From Methylomicrobium sp051061015 (GTDB lineage: Bacteria > Pseudomonadota > Gammaproteobacteria > Methylococcales > Methylomonadaceae), in NCBI GenBank assembly GCA_051061015.1, contig JBPFEG010000046.1:34722-98721 (forward strand): DNA of 64,000 nucleotides. The letters run 5' to 3'. A model generated the notes under the pieces. The model had not been told where the DNA came from. It ran no database searches and worked only from the letters and a program-made list of their open reading frames with translations. A program made the translations under genes and the position numbers. Of the stretch, positions 18,250 to 26,267 are shown piece after piece (position 1 is the stretch's first letter; every line of letters starts with the position of its first letter).

Positions 18250-19137
18250 ATGGCAATTTTTATCAACGAAAACACACGCATTATCGTTCAGGGCTTCACC
18301 GGCAAGATCGGCTCCTTTCATGCCGAGGACATGATCAAATATGGTTCCAAGGTCGTCGGCGGCGTGACGCCGGGCAAGGGTGGTCAAACCCACCTGGGCT
18401 TGCCGGTATTCAATACGGTCAAAGAGGCTGTTCAGAAAGCCGGCGCGGAAGCCAGTATCGTGTTCGTACCGCCGGCGTTTGCGGCCGATTCGATCATGGA
18501 AGCGGCCGATGCGGGCATCAAATACTGCGTTTCGATCACCGACGGTATTCCGACCCAGGACATGATGCAGGTCAAAAACTTTCTGCGCCGTTTCCCGAAA
18601 GAAAAACGCATGGTGCTGACCGGCCCGAACTGCGCCGGCACGATCAGCCCTGGCCGTTCAATGCTCGGCATCATGCCCGGCCATATCTACATGCGAGGCA
18701 ATGTCGGCATCGTAGGCCGTTCAGGCACCTTGGGCTATGAAGCGGCCGATCAGATGAAACGTCTAGGCATCGGCGTCTCGACCTCGGTGGGTATCGGCGG
18801 TGACCCGATCAACGGCTCATCGCACCGGGATATTCTTGAGCAATTCGAGCAGGATCCTGAAACCAAGGTTGTGTTGATGATCGGCGAAATCGGAGGACCT
18901 CAGGAAGTCGAAGCGGGTCTGTTCGCAAAGGAGCACATGACCAAGCCGGTCATCGCTTATATCGCAGGACTTACCGCGCCCGAAGGACGCCGGATGGGTC
19001 ATGCTGGAGCAATTATCTCCTCGGCTGGCGAAGGCGCGGCTGAAAAAGTTGCGATCCTGAAAGAGCTTGGTGTCACGATCTGTCCGACGCCAGCGGCGAT
19101 GGGCGCGACCGTGGCCGAAGTATTGGCGAAGATGTAA
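18250..19137 (+). CDS. mtkB: Malate-CoA ligase alpha subunit
   Basis: 295 residues, CoA-binding subunit of the succinyl-CoA synthetase family. The CoA fold starts with IVQGFTGKIGSFHAEDM and GGVTPGKGGQTHLGLPV; the phosphohistidine lies in RMGHAGAIISSAGEG. It completes the malate-CoA ligase with MtkA, nine bases upstream. SucD is the close paralogue; the operon with mclA supports Mtk. A G+C-rich hairpin follows the stop. Confidence 0.93.
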   Translation: MAIFINENTRIIVQGFTGKIGSFHAEDMIKYGSKVVGGVTPGKGGQTHLGLPVFNTVKEAVQKAGAEASIVFVPPAFAADSIMEAADAGIKYCVSITDGIPTQDMMQVKNFLRRFPKEKRMVLTGPNCAGTISPGRSMLGIMPGHIYMRGNVGIVGRSGTLGYEAADQMKRLGIGVSTSVGIGGDPINGSSHRDILEQFEQDPETKVVLMIGEIGGPQEVEAGLFAKEHMTKPVIAYIAGLTAPEGRRMGHAGAIISSAGEGAAEKVAILKELGVTICPTPAAMGATVAEVLAKM

Positions 19138-19164
19138 GTTGCAGATTTTAGGTAATCTGAAGAA

Positions 19165-19190
19165 AGGTGGGCGTACATTTTGGCCCACCT
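19165..19190 (+). terminator. Hairpin after mtkB
   Basis: AGGTGGGC and GCCCACCT pair across GTACATTTTG, 27 bases after the mtkB stop. No continuous T run follows, so it may be a weak terminator or an mRNA-stabilising stem. Confidence 0.45.
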
Positions 19191-19366
19191 GAGCTTTGAG
19201 ATTTACCCCTTTTTGTATTCATCCCGTTAATTATTGGGGGGGAAATCGAATGGGTTTAATCGCTAAAGGTTCTAGTAAAGCTATTAAGTATTTGATATGT
19301 TATGGCACGCTATGACCCTGGAAAGGGATAGCGTTTATAAAAAATACAACTTCTAGGACATCATAT

Positions 19367-19609
19367 ATGAAAATTTTGAAAATCTTTGCAGCAGGTATCG
19401 TAAGTCTGGCCTTATTGGCAGGTTGCCAAAAATCTGAAGAAAAAGCGGCGGAAGGATCATCTCAGCCAGCGGCACCAGCCACTGCGCCAAGTGCTCCCGC
19501 TCCTGCCCCGGAAGCTGCTCCAACTCCAACTCCCGCACCAATCCCAGCTCCAGCCCCTGAAGCAGTTCCTGCTCCAGCACCGGAAGCAGCTCCTGCGCCG
19601 GCAAAATAA
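19367..19609 (+). CDS. Small Ala/Pro-rich lipoprotein
   Basis: 80 residues. A lipoprotein signal ends in LALLAGC (Cys near residue 20); the rest is low-complexity, with alternating Ala-Pro blocks around Glu, such as PAPAPEAVPAPAPEAAP. Such tails usually form extended, flexible periplasmic linkers. It stands alone between mtkB and the peroxidase, with its own leader region and a strong terminator after it. No function can be assigned. The repeat codons vary (gct, gca, ccg, cca), arguing against very recent slippage and for selection on the amino acid pattern. Confidence 0.7.
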   Translation: MKILKIFAAGIVSLALLAGCQKSEEKAAEGSSQPAAPATAPSAPAPAPEAAPTPTPAPIPAPAPEAVPAPAPEAAPAPAK

Positions 19610-19634
19610 TAACGCTTGATTCTGATTTATTAAG

Positions 19635-19672
19635 AATGCCGGGCCAATCTGTTGTTGGCTCGGCATTTTTTT
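19635..19672 (+). terminator. Rho-independent terminator after the lipoprotein gene
   Basis: AATGCCGGGCCAA and TTGGCTCGGCATT form an imperfect stem followed by seven T residues, 26 bases past the lipoprotein stop. Confidence 0.85.
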
Positions 19673-20003
19673 GCTTTCTTGCTCTTTCCCGATCATGTGA
19701 ATGAAGCGTTGCTTACAACTAGGGATAGGTTTATATTTAACGGTCTGATTAGCTTCGTTCAATGGCTTAAAAATAATTATGTTTCGGCATTATCCTCATA
19801 TTTTTAATATCGATGAGGAAGAATAAAGCTTTGATAAGAAAAGTCCGATTCATGGCTGCTTTAGGTTATTCGCTCGGGGTTTAGTCAAAAATTTTAATAC
19901 GGATTTTGGCAAATAGGCAGAATGAATGGATTTCCTTTGTCTGCAAATTCCGTCAGAATAAAGTTTTACCCTACAAAATGATTACAATAATTAGGAGGAT
20001 CAT
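19673..20003 (+). promoter_or_regulatory. AT-rich leader of the di-heme peroxidase
   Basis: 331 bases without a credible gene. The segment is AT-rich and holds a clear ribosome site (TTAGGAGGATCAT) just before the peroxidase ATG. A promoter is expected here, but no operator or sigma-54 element was recognised. Confidence 0.4.
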
Positions 20004-21014
20004 ATGTTTAAATTTCGTGCGCTGGCGACGGCATTGGCATTGGCGAGTTCTGTTTCAGTAGCATGGGCGCTCGAAACCTTGCCGACCGAAGCTCCCGCGC
20101 CTGCCGATAACCCTACGACGGAAGCCAAGGTCGAGCTGGGCAAAACACTCTATCATGACCCGCGTTTATCATCGACCGGCACAGTGGCTTGCGCTTCGTG
20201 CCATAATACCATGCTGGGCGGTGAAGATAACCGGCCCAATTCGATGGGTGTGAACGGTCAGACCGGTGGCCGTAGCGCACCGACAGTCTGGAACGCGGCA
20301 TTCAACAAGGTCCAGTTCTGGGATGGGCGCGCGGGAAGTTTGGAAGACCAAGCGGCAGGTCCGGTTACTAATCCTATCGAGATGGGTATGAAGAACTGGG
20401 ACGAGGTAGTAGCCCGTTTGAAGACGATCGACGGCTATCAACAAGCTTTTGAAGCCGCGTTCCCGGGTGGCGAGATATCGAAGGATACTGCGACCAAGGC
20501 GATTGCTGCGTATGAAAGAACCTTGATTACGCCTAACAGCGCTTATGACAAATACGCCGGCGGCGATACTTCGGCACTGACCGAACAACAAGTGCGCGGC
20601 TTGAATAAAGCCGTCGAGCTGGGCTGTACCAGTTGCCATAGCGGACCGGCGTTCAACGGCGGCGGCATGTTCCAGAAATTCCCTGTGCATGAAAACGGTT
20701 ATTTCGAAGCGCAATATCACTTCTTGAAAGACAAGGGCGTTGCGGAGGTTTCGAAGAATCTGGCCGACGAACATTTGTTCAAAGTGCCGACATTACGTAA
20801 CATTGCATTGACTGCCCCTTATTTCCACAATGGATCGGTCAAATCACTGGACCAAGCAGTTAAGTTGATGGCTAAACTGCAATTGGACAAAGATTTGCCG
20901 AAGCAGGACATTGACGATATCGTCGCTTTCCTGAATGCGCTGACCGGCGAGTTCCCGAAACAAACGATGCCGCATTTGCCAGGCACGCCTAGCAAATCAT
21001 TTGATTATAAATAA
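20004..21014 (+). CDS. Di-heme cytochrome c peroxidase (CcpA/MauG family)
   Basis: 336 residues with a cleavable signal peptide (about 1-22, ending SVAWA). Two haem sites are present, CASCHNT at about 66-70 and CTSCHSG at about 209-213, with typical family stretches LYHDPRLSSTGTVACASC, QFWDGRAGSLEDQA, FKVPTLRNIALTAPYFHNG and IDDIVAFLNALTGE. The bacterial enzyme reduces periplasmic H2O2 with electrons from small cytochromes. MauG-type relatives instead modify other proteins; no such substrate gene is adjacent, so peroxidase is the better guess. It is a single-gene unit by spacing. Confidence 0.9.
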   Translation: MFKFRALATALALASSVSVAWALETLPTEAPAPADNPTTEAKVELGKTLYHDPRLSSTGTVACASCHNTMLGGEDNRPNSMGVNGQTGGRSAPTVWNAAFNKVQFWDGRAGSLEDQAAGPVTNPIEMGMKNWDEVVARLKTIDGYQQAFEAAFPGGEISKDTATKAIAAYERTLITPNSAYDKYAGGDTSALTEQQVRGLNKAVELGCTSCHSGPAFNGGGMFQKFPVHENGYFEAQYHFLKDKGVAEVSKNLADEHLFKVPTLRNIALTAPYFHNGSVKSLDQAVKLMAKLQLDKDLPKQDIDDIVAFLNALTGEFPKQTMPHLPGTPSKSFDYK

Positions 21015-21030
21015 TCATATTTCTGAAGGT

Positions 21031-21053
21031 GGGACGGGGTTATGCTCCGTCCC
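21031..21053 (+). terminator. Hairpin after the peroxidase gene
   Basis: GGGACGG and CCGTCCC pair across GGTTATGCT, 16 bases past the stop. T residues after it are sparse, so it is a weak or factor-assisted terminator. Confidence 0.5.
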
Positions 21054-21065
21054 AAGCTATTCCTA

Positions 21066-21084
21066 AAAGCGATTGAATCGCTTT
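21066..21084. terminator. Second hairpin between convergent genes
   Basis: AAAGCGATT-G-AATCGCTTT is a nine-base inverted repeat with a one-base centre, lying between the convergent peroxidase gene and the minus-strand gene ending at 21174. It may assist termination from either side. Confidence 0.4.
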
Positions 21085-21173
21085 CTTTCATCTTCTCTTC
21101 CGGTGCTAACGGAACGGTAGCGTATAGGCGAAATGAGATAGGCCTTGCCCGTTTCGTTCCGGTCCTGCGGATT

Positions 21174-22454
21174 TTATTGTTTGCTTTGAATCTGATAGAT
21201 CGACAGCGCGTCAATGCGAGCGTCGATTTCTTTTGAAATTTTTTGATATTCCGGACTGTTGATCGCACCGAAGCGCGACCTGAACTCTTCCGCATCCATT
21301 TTTTCAGGAAGGTCTCGCGGATCCGGCATGAATTCGCTGTAGCTTCGGATACCAGACATGGCTTTTTGAATCTGCAGGGCATTTTCCGGCGTCGAGGTGG
21401 CGATTTCACCGAAGCGGGTGCCGGCCTTGTCGGCAGCCAAGTCAATGAAACTAAAACCGCTGCCGCCATCTGCATCGCTCATTTCCTTTTGTTCTCCCAT
21501 CACTTTTGCCAGTTTGCCGTTGACTGAGGCGGTCAGCGCTGCTGCGCCGATAAAATGCTGCGCCAGATCGATACGTTTATACATAAATGGAGAAAAGAGA
21601 GGTTTTCCGGCCGGTTTGGCGTCGGAAACGTCGAGCAGTTTTGGAATCTGCTGTTTGTTTACATAATCGTTGACTGTAAAAATGACCAGGCGATTCTCTT
21701 CAATCGCATTCTCCCGGGTTGAGCGATTAAAAGCCAGTTGAAACATAGGTTGTAATAGCTCGGCCAGTGACAGTCTCCATTCGGGATCATGATTTGCGAC
21801 GATTTCTGCCAGCTTTTTTTGATAGATGGCCTGTGCCGGATTGACACTGCTGTCGGATAGAAAATCGCGCGCCTGGCGTATCGTTTCGGCGCTCGAATAA
21901 TAAGTGATTATGACTTTTTCCTGGTCGATCGTTACCGTTTCGATCGGTTGAGTCGCCAGTATGTAATATTCGCGTAGTGCAGTATTTTGGATAACGCTGT
22001 CGATAACCCAGGCAGCGAGTCTTGCCGGCAATAACAGTTTGCCGACCTTGAACTTGGTGATGCCGGGCAACTCATTGATCGACTCGTTGCCGAGCCTGAA
22101 ACTGATATTCAGGAATTTACCCAGGTTATTGTTCGGCAACGTCACCGTCACGTTGAAGCGTAGCTTGCTGTCTTTCAGCTGAATATATACCGCGCTTTTC
22201 CAGTACCGGTTGAGTAGGTAATTGGCGGCCAGATTCAAATCATTTTCGGTTAACTCGATTTTGCCGAACTCATACGGTTTGACTTTTGCGCCTTCGTGCA
22301 GAATCTTTTTCGCACGCGTAATATCATCATGCGTCAATTCCCACCCAAGTCCGATCACGTCGGGTTTATTGCCGACGCCGAACAGTACGAGCGCAGCGCA
22401 CAACGCCAGGACCGCCAACAGGCCATAGCCGAATACGCGTAATAAATGCTTCAT
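21174..22454 (-). CDS. Unknown membrane-anchored protein downstream of ppx
   Basis: 426 residues, no family recognised. One N-terminal hydrophobic segment (about 5-27, YGLLAVLALCAALVLFGVG) should anchor it with the bulk in the periplasm. The body is mixed alpha/beta with charged stretches, few Cys and no catalytic motif I can name. It follows the Ppx/GppA gene by six bases, so the two are co-transcribed, and a link to polyphosphate or (p)ppGpp metabolism is possible only by association. The ATG is supported by GGAGG a few bases upstream. Confidence 0.7.
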   Translation of the reverse strand: MKHLLRVFGYGLLAVLALCAALVLFGVGNKPDVIGLGWELTHDDITRAKKILHEGAKVKPYEFGKIELTENDLNLAANYLLNRYWKSAVYIQLKDSKLRFNVTVTLPNNNLGKFLNISFRLGNESINELPGITKFKVGKLLLPARLAAWVIDSVIQNTALREYYILATQPIETVTIDQEKVIITYYSSAETIRQARDFLSDSSVNPAQAIYQKKLAEIVANHDPEWRLSLAELLQPMFQLAFNRSTRENAIEENRLVIFTVNDYVNKQQIPKLLDVSDAKPAGKPLFSPFMYKRIDLAQHFIGAAALTASVNGKLAKVMGEQKEMSDADGGSGFSFIDLAADKAGTRFGEIATSTPENALQIQKAMSGIRSYSEFMPDPRDLPEKMDAEEFRSRFGAINSPEYQKISKEIDARIDALSIYQIQSKQ

Positions 22455-22460
22455 GGAGGT

Positions 22461-23960
22461 TCAGGAAAAATCCAGTTTAAAACCGCTCTGCTTGAGATAG
22501 TCAGCCTCCTGTATTAAATCGGCATGAGTTAGCGGCGATTCATTTAGCCAGTTTTTTGGGAAGGTCAGACGGATTTTGGTCTTTTCGATCGAAAACCTGA
22601 ATTCCGGCAGGTCGGCGTCAAAACGGTTGCGCCGCAAAAGCACGGCGAGCCGTAAAATGATGCTCAAATAAGGCGCCATCTCGTTCCATGGTGTCGGCAG
22701 GTTGGTAAATAACGAGCGCACAAACTTGCGCCGGTGTGTCCTAACCAAGGTCGCTAACAGAATCTGATCCTGTCTCGAAAAGCCGGCCAAATCGCCGTTC
22801 TCGATGATATAGGCACTGTGCTTATGATAACCGCTATGCGCGATGTCGCGGCCGATTTCATGCAGATCGGCTGCCCAGTTGAGGTACTGAGCGACCGTAT
22901 CTTGATCGATTGGGTTTTTTTCGCTTCCCAACTGCGGCAGCATGTAAGCGATCGTTTGTTTAAGGCGGGTGGCATGCGGCTTGTCGGTATGGAAGCGTTC
23001 AGCCCAGTTTTGTACGGTGGCAGAGCGAATGTCGTGATCGAAGATCCGTCCCATCAGGTCCTGAATCAGACCTTCGCGCAAGGCGCCCTCGGAAACAAGC
23101 ATTTGATCGATGCCGAGAGTTTTGAAGGTTGCGTAAACGATCGCGACACCCCCAGGAAATACCGGCAGGCGGTCGGGATTCAGATCGGGCAGTTTCAAGT
23201 CATTGATATGATTGCATTGGACGATATGTGCGGCCAGATGCTCCAGTCCCGCCAAGGTAATACCGTTGTTGCTCCAGTTTTTCAATTTCAATACTTTATC
23301 GATTGATCGCAACGTGCCTGATGCCCCGATCGCCTTATTCCATTTATTACGCCGAAATGTCTGCTGGAACGGCTCCAGTTGCTGTTCGGCGTATAATACG
23401 GCTTGAGCGAAGGCGCTTTTCGAGATTTTGCCGTTTTTGAAAAACTCATTGCTGACCGTCACGCAACCCATGTGTAGACTTTCTTTGTCGCTGGGAGAAT
23501 CCCCAGAACCGAGAATGTATTCGGTGCTGCCGCCGCCGATGTCCATCACCAGTCGGGTGTCGTTATTGCCACCTAAACTGTAGGTTACTCCCAGATAAAT
23601 CAGACGGGCTTCCTCGATGCCCGAAATGATATCAATGGGATGGTTCAGCGCCATTTCGGCTTTGGTCAGAAATTCCGGTGTATTTTTGGCGATCCGCAGC
23701 GTGTTTGTGCCGACCGCACGTACGCTGCCCGGCGGAAAATTGCGTACCCGTTGGCCGAATCTTTCCAGGCAAGCCAGCGCTCTGGTCTGGGTTTCGTAAT
23801 CGAGTTCATCGTATTTATTCAAGCCGGAGGCCAATCTGACCATCTCGCGGATCCGATCCTGGATTTGCAGTTTGCCGTCCTTCAGTGTGCACACGATCAT
23901 ATGAAAGCTATTGGAGCCGAGATCAACGGCAGCAACGACTTCGGGGAGTTTTTTGGGCAC
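22461..23960 (-). CDS. ppx: Exopolyphosphatase / pppGpp phosphohydrolase
   Basis: 499 residues, normal for the Ppx/GppA family of the ASKHA fold. The N-terminal phosphate loop AAVDLGSNSFHMIV and the second loop LVMDIGGGSTEYILG are intact; a C-terminal HD-type helical region contains LHEIGRDIAHSGYHKH. These enzymes remove terminal phosphates from polyphosphate and convert pppGpp to ppGpp; sequence alone does not separate Ppx from GppA. Cytosolic. It is the first gene of a two-gene operon with an unknown membrane-anchored protein, divergent from the ABC transporter genes. Confidence 0.93.
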   Translation of the reverse strand: MPKKLPEVVAAVDLGSNSFHMIVCTLKDGKLQIQDRIREMVRLASGLNKYDELDYETQTRALACLERFGQRVRNFPPGSVRAVGTNTLRIAKNTPEFLTKAEMALNHPIDIISGIEEARLIYLGVTYSLGGNNDTRLVMDIGGGSTEYILGSGDSPSDKESLHMGCVTVSNEFFKNGKISKSAFAQAVLYAEQQLEPFQQTFRRNKWNKAIGASGTLRSIDKVLKLKNWSNNGITLAGLEHLAAHIVQCNHINDLKLPDLNPDRLPVFPGGVAIVYATFKTLGIDQMLVSEGALREGLIQDLMGRIFDHDIRSATVQNWAERFHTDKPHATRLKQTIAYMLPQLGSEKNPIDQDTVAQYLNWAADLHEIGRDIAHSGYHKHSAYIIENGDLAGFSRQDQILLATLVRTHRRKFVRSLFTNLPTPWNEMAPYLSIILRLAVLLRRNRFDADLPEFRFSIEKTKIRLTFPKNWLNESPLTHADLIQEADYLKQSGFKLDFS

Positions 23961-24100
23961 GGTTAATCCGGTTAAATCAACAGAATGGTTCCAATTCTGA
24001 TAAAATTGGATGGTTTTTGCTGGCTGTTTGATGGTTTTTAAATTCTTTCGGTGCCTAACTTTAACTGATTTAAAGGATTTCGTTAAGTAATAGTTTGCTT

Positions 24101-25030
24101 ATGAATGCATTATCGATACATAACCTCCGGAAAACATATAATAATGGGTTCGAGGCTTTGAAAGGCATTGATCTGGACGTCGAAGCGGGCGATTTTTTTG
24201 CCTTGCTGGGGCCGAACGGGGCAGGCAAGTCTACCGCTATCGGGATCGTCTGCTCGTTAATTACCGCGACCAGCGGAACGGTGAATATTTTCGGGCACGA
24301 TTTGCATAAGGAACGCGACCAGGCCAAAAATTGCATTGGTGTCGTGCCTCAGGAAATTAATTTCAATCAGTTTGAAACAGTCACGAGCATTTTGCTCAAT
24401 CAGGCCGGCTATTACGGCGTGCCGCGCAAACTGGCGTTGCAACGCGCCGAAAAATGCCTGAAACAGATGGATCTTTGGGACAGGCGCAATACGGTTTCGC
24501 GGCGTTTGTCCGGGGGAATGAAGCGACGAGTGATGATTGCCCGTGCGATGATGCACGACCCGAAGCTGCTGATTCTGGATGAACCCACGGCCGGCGTCGA
24601 TATCGAAATTCGTCGCTCGATGTGGAATCTGATGCGGGAGGTCAACGAGCAGGGTACTACCATCATATTAACCACGCATTATCTCGAGGAAGCGGAAAGT
24701 CTATGCCGGAATATTGCGATCATTGATCAGGGCCGTATCGTCGAGCACTCCGACATGAAAGGCTTACTGGCGCGCCTCAATATTGACCATTTTCTGCTCG
24801 ATCTGGCCGATCCTGTCGAAGCGGCGCCGGTGATCGAAGGTGTCCAGATAGAACGAGTATCCGATAGGGTATTGAATGTGGGCGTTCCGAAGGTAATCGG
24901 GCTTAATCAATTGTTCAGCCGTTTAAGCGAACAGGGGATCAAGGTGATCAGTATGAAGAACAAATCGAACAGGCTCGAGCAACTGTTTCTGGACTTGATC
25001 GCTGCGAATACATCGGGAGACAATCGATGA
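24101..25030 (+). CDS. ABC transporter ATP-binding subunit (YadG-like)
   Basis: 309 residues from the ATG at 24101; a TTG two codons earlier is possible. Walker A GPNGAGKST, signature LSGGMKRR, Walker B LLILDEPTAGVD and the switch His in LTTHYLEEAE are all intact. It matches the DrrA/YadG class that pairs with ABC-2 type permeases. It overlaps the permease gene by four bases (ATGA). The C-terminal ~80 residues (ARLNIDHFLLDL onward) resemble the DUF4162-like extension common in this class. Substrate unknown; export is likely from the permease type. Confidence 0.92.
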   Translation: MNALSIHNLRKTYNNGFEALKGIDLDVEAGDFFALLGPNGAGKSTAIGIVCSLITATSGTVNIFGHDLHKERDQAKNCIGVVPQEINFNQFETVTSILLNQAGYYGVPRKLALQRAEKCLKQMDLWDRRNTVSRRLSGGMKRRVMIARAMMHDPKLLILDEPTAGVDIEIRRSMWNLMREVNEQGTTIILTTHYLEEAESLCRNIAIIDQGRIVEHSDMKGLLARLNIDHFLLDLADPVEAAPVIEGVQIERVSDRVLNVGVPKVIGLNQLFSRLSEQGIKVISMKNKSNRLEQLFLDLIAANTSGDNR

Positions 25031-25791
25031 ATTACGGAATTGCCTTTCGCACGATTGCCGTTAAAGAAGTTCACCGTTTTTTCCGCATCTGGCCGCAGAC
25101 CTTGCTGCCTCCGGCGATTACCACAGCCTTGTATTTCCTGATTTTCGGCAAACTGATCGGAAGCAGGATCGGCACCGTCAACGGGGCAAGCTATATCAAT
25201 TATATCGTGCCCGGCATCATTCTGATGTCGGTGATTAGTCATTCGTATTCGAACGTCGTATCGTCATTTTACTCGACGAAATTTCAACGCCATATCGAAG
25301 AACTCCTGGTCGCCCCGGTGCCGAACTGGGTGATTTTGGTTGGGTATGTCTCGGGGGGGATCGTGCGCGGCCTTGCGGTCGGCGTTGTGGTTGCGCTGAT
25401 TTCACTGATATTCGCTCAAATCAGTGTGCATAATGTATGGATCTGCCTGTCGATTGCAGTGCTGACCGCAACGTTATTCTCGCTGGCCGGTTTTATCAAT
25501 GCGGTGTTCGCGGAAAGCTTCGACGATATTTCAATCATTCCGAATTTCATTCTGACACCGCTCAGCTATCTGGGCGGTGTGTTTTTCTCGGTCGATATGC
25601 TGACAGGGATCTGGCAGACGATCGCGATGGGCAATCCGATTTTGTATATGGTCAATGCCTTCCGTTACGGCATGATCGGGGTGACTGATATTGATATTAC
25701 TTTGAGTTTTGAGATTACCGGCGGATTTATTGTCTTGCTGACTTTGTTCAGCCTTTATTTGCTGCACAAAGGAGTAGGCATCAAAAATTAG
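25027..25791 (+). CDS. ABC-2 type permease (YadH-like)
   Basis: 254 residues with about six membrane helices; starts at ATGA overlapping the ATPase gene. Conserved features of the YadH/NodJ-like ABC-2 family include RFFRIWPQTLLPPAITTALY, YIVPGIILMSVI, a short RHIEELLVAPVPNW loop, and a C-terminal PLSYLGGVFFS / MGNPILYMVNAFRYG pair. It forms an exporter with the preceding ATPase. YadGH substrates are not firmly established in other bacteria, so none is proposed here. Confidence 0.92.
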   Translation: MNYGIAFRTIAVKEVHRFFRIWPQTLLPPAITTALYFLIFGKLIGSRIGTVNGASYINYIVPGIILMSVISHSYSNVVSSFYSTKFQRHIEELLVAPVPNWVILVGYVSGGIVRGLAVGVVVALISLIFAQISVHNVWICLSIAVLTATLFSLAGFINAVFAESFDDISIIPNFILTPLSYLGGVFFSVDMLTGIWQTIAMGNPILYMVNAFRYGMIGVTDIDITLSFEITGGFIVLLTLFSLYLLHKGVGIKN

Positions 25792-25953
25792 CTTCCGTCC
25801 GTTGTTGAAAAAAAATCAATGAGATGGTGAAAGGGCTTTTTTTGCGAATTGTCGCGACATTTTAAGGATTGGGTATCTTTCGTTTGTTTACCGGCAGGGT
25901 TTTAGGGATAATGCAGTCCAAATGACTAAAGTTTTTAAACAAGGTAACGCTTT

Positions 25954-26181
25954 ATGGCAGAACTGATGAGCAGCGGTGTTGAATTGATGATTGTCGGCAT
26001 GGGCATCGTCTTTACATTTTTAACATTACTGGTTGTAGCGATCAACGGAATGTCCTCGGTAATCCAACGCTTTTTTCCTGAGGAGCCTAAAGCCGTTAAA
26101 GTGGCTAAAATCGATACGGATAAAGCCACTGTGGCGGCAATTACGGCTGCCTTGCATCAATACCGGAGCAAAAACAGGTAA
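25954..26181 (+). CDS. oadG: Oxaloacetate decarboxylase gamma subunit
   Basis: 75 residues: one membrane helix at about 10-30 (LMIVGMGIVFTFLTLLVVA) and a short cytoplasmic tail with a basic end (LHQYRSKNR). This is the usual form of OadG, which anchors and assembles the Na+-pumping oxaloacetate decarboxylase. The short size and lack of domains would be ambiguous on its own; its place directly before oadA and oadB makes the call. A good fit, with ribosome site AAGGTAACGC upstream being weak. Confidence 0.85.
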   Translation: MAELMSSGVELMIVGMGIVFTFLTLLVVAINGMSSVIQRFFPEEPKAVKVAKIDTDKATVAAITAALHQYRSKNR

Positions 26182-26267
26182 AATAGCACCAATTTGCTCA
26201 ATCACTTACTGATGGCCCCGAGAGGTCACAAACCTCAACTTTTAAGGATTCTGGAGAAAATTTAAGA

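Noticed and set aside
17041..19137. Succinyl-CoA synthetase (sucCD) instead of mtkAB
   Set aside because: Same family, but the operon with malyl-CoA lyase within a serine-cycle locus makes malate the substrate.
19480..19606. Tandem DNA repeat or CRISPR-like array
   Set aside because: The repetition is at amino acid level (Ala-Pro) inside a coding frame; no spacer-repeat structure is present.
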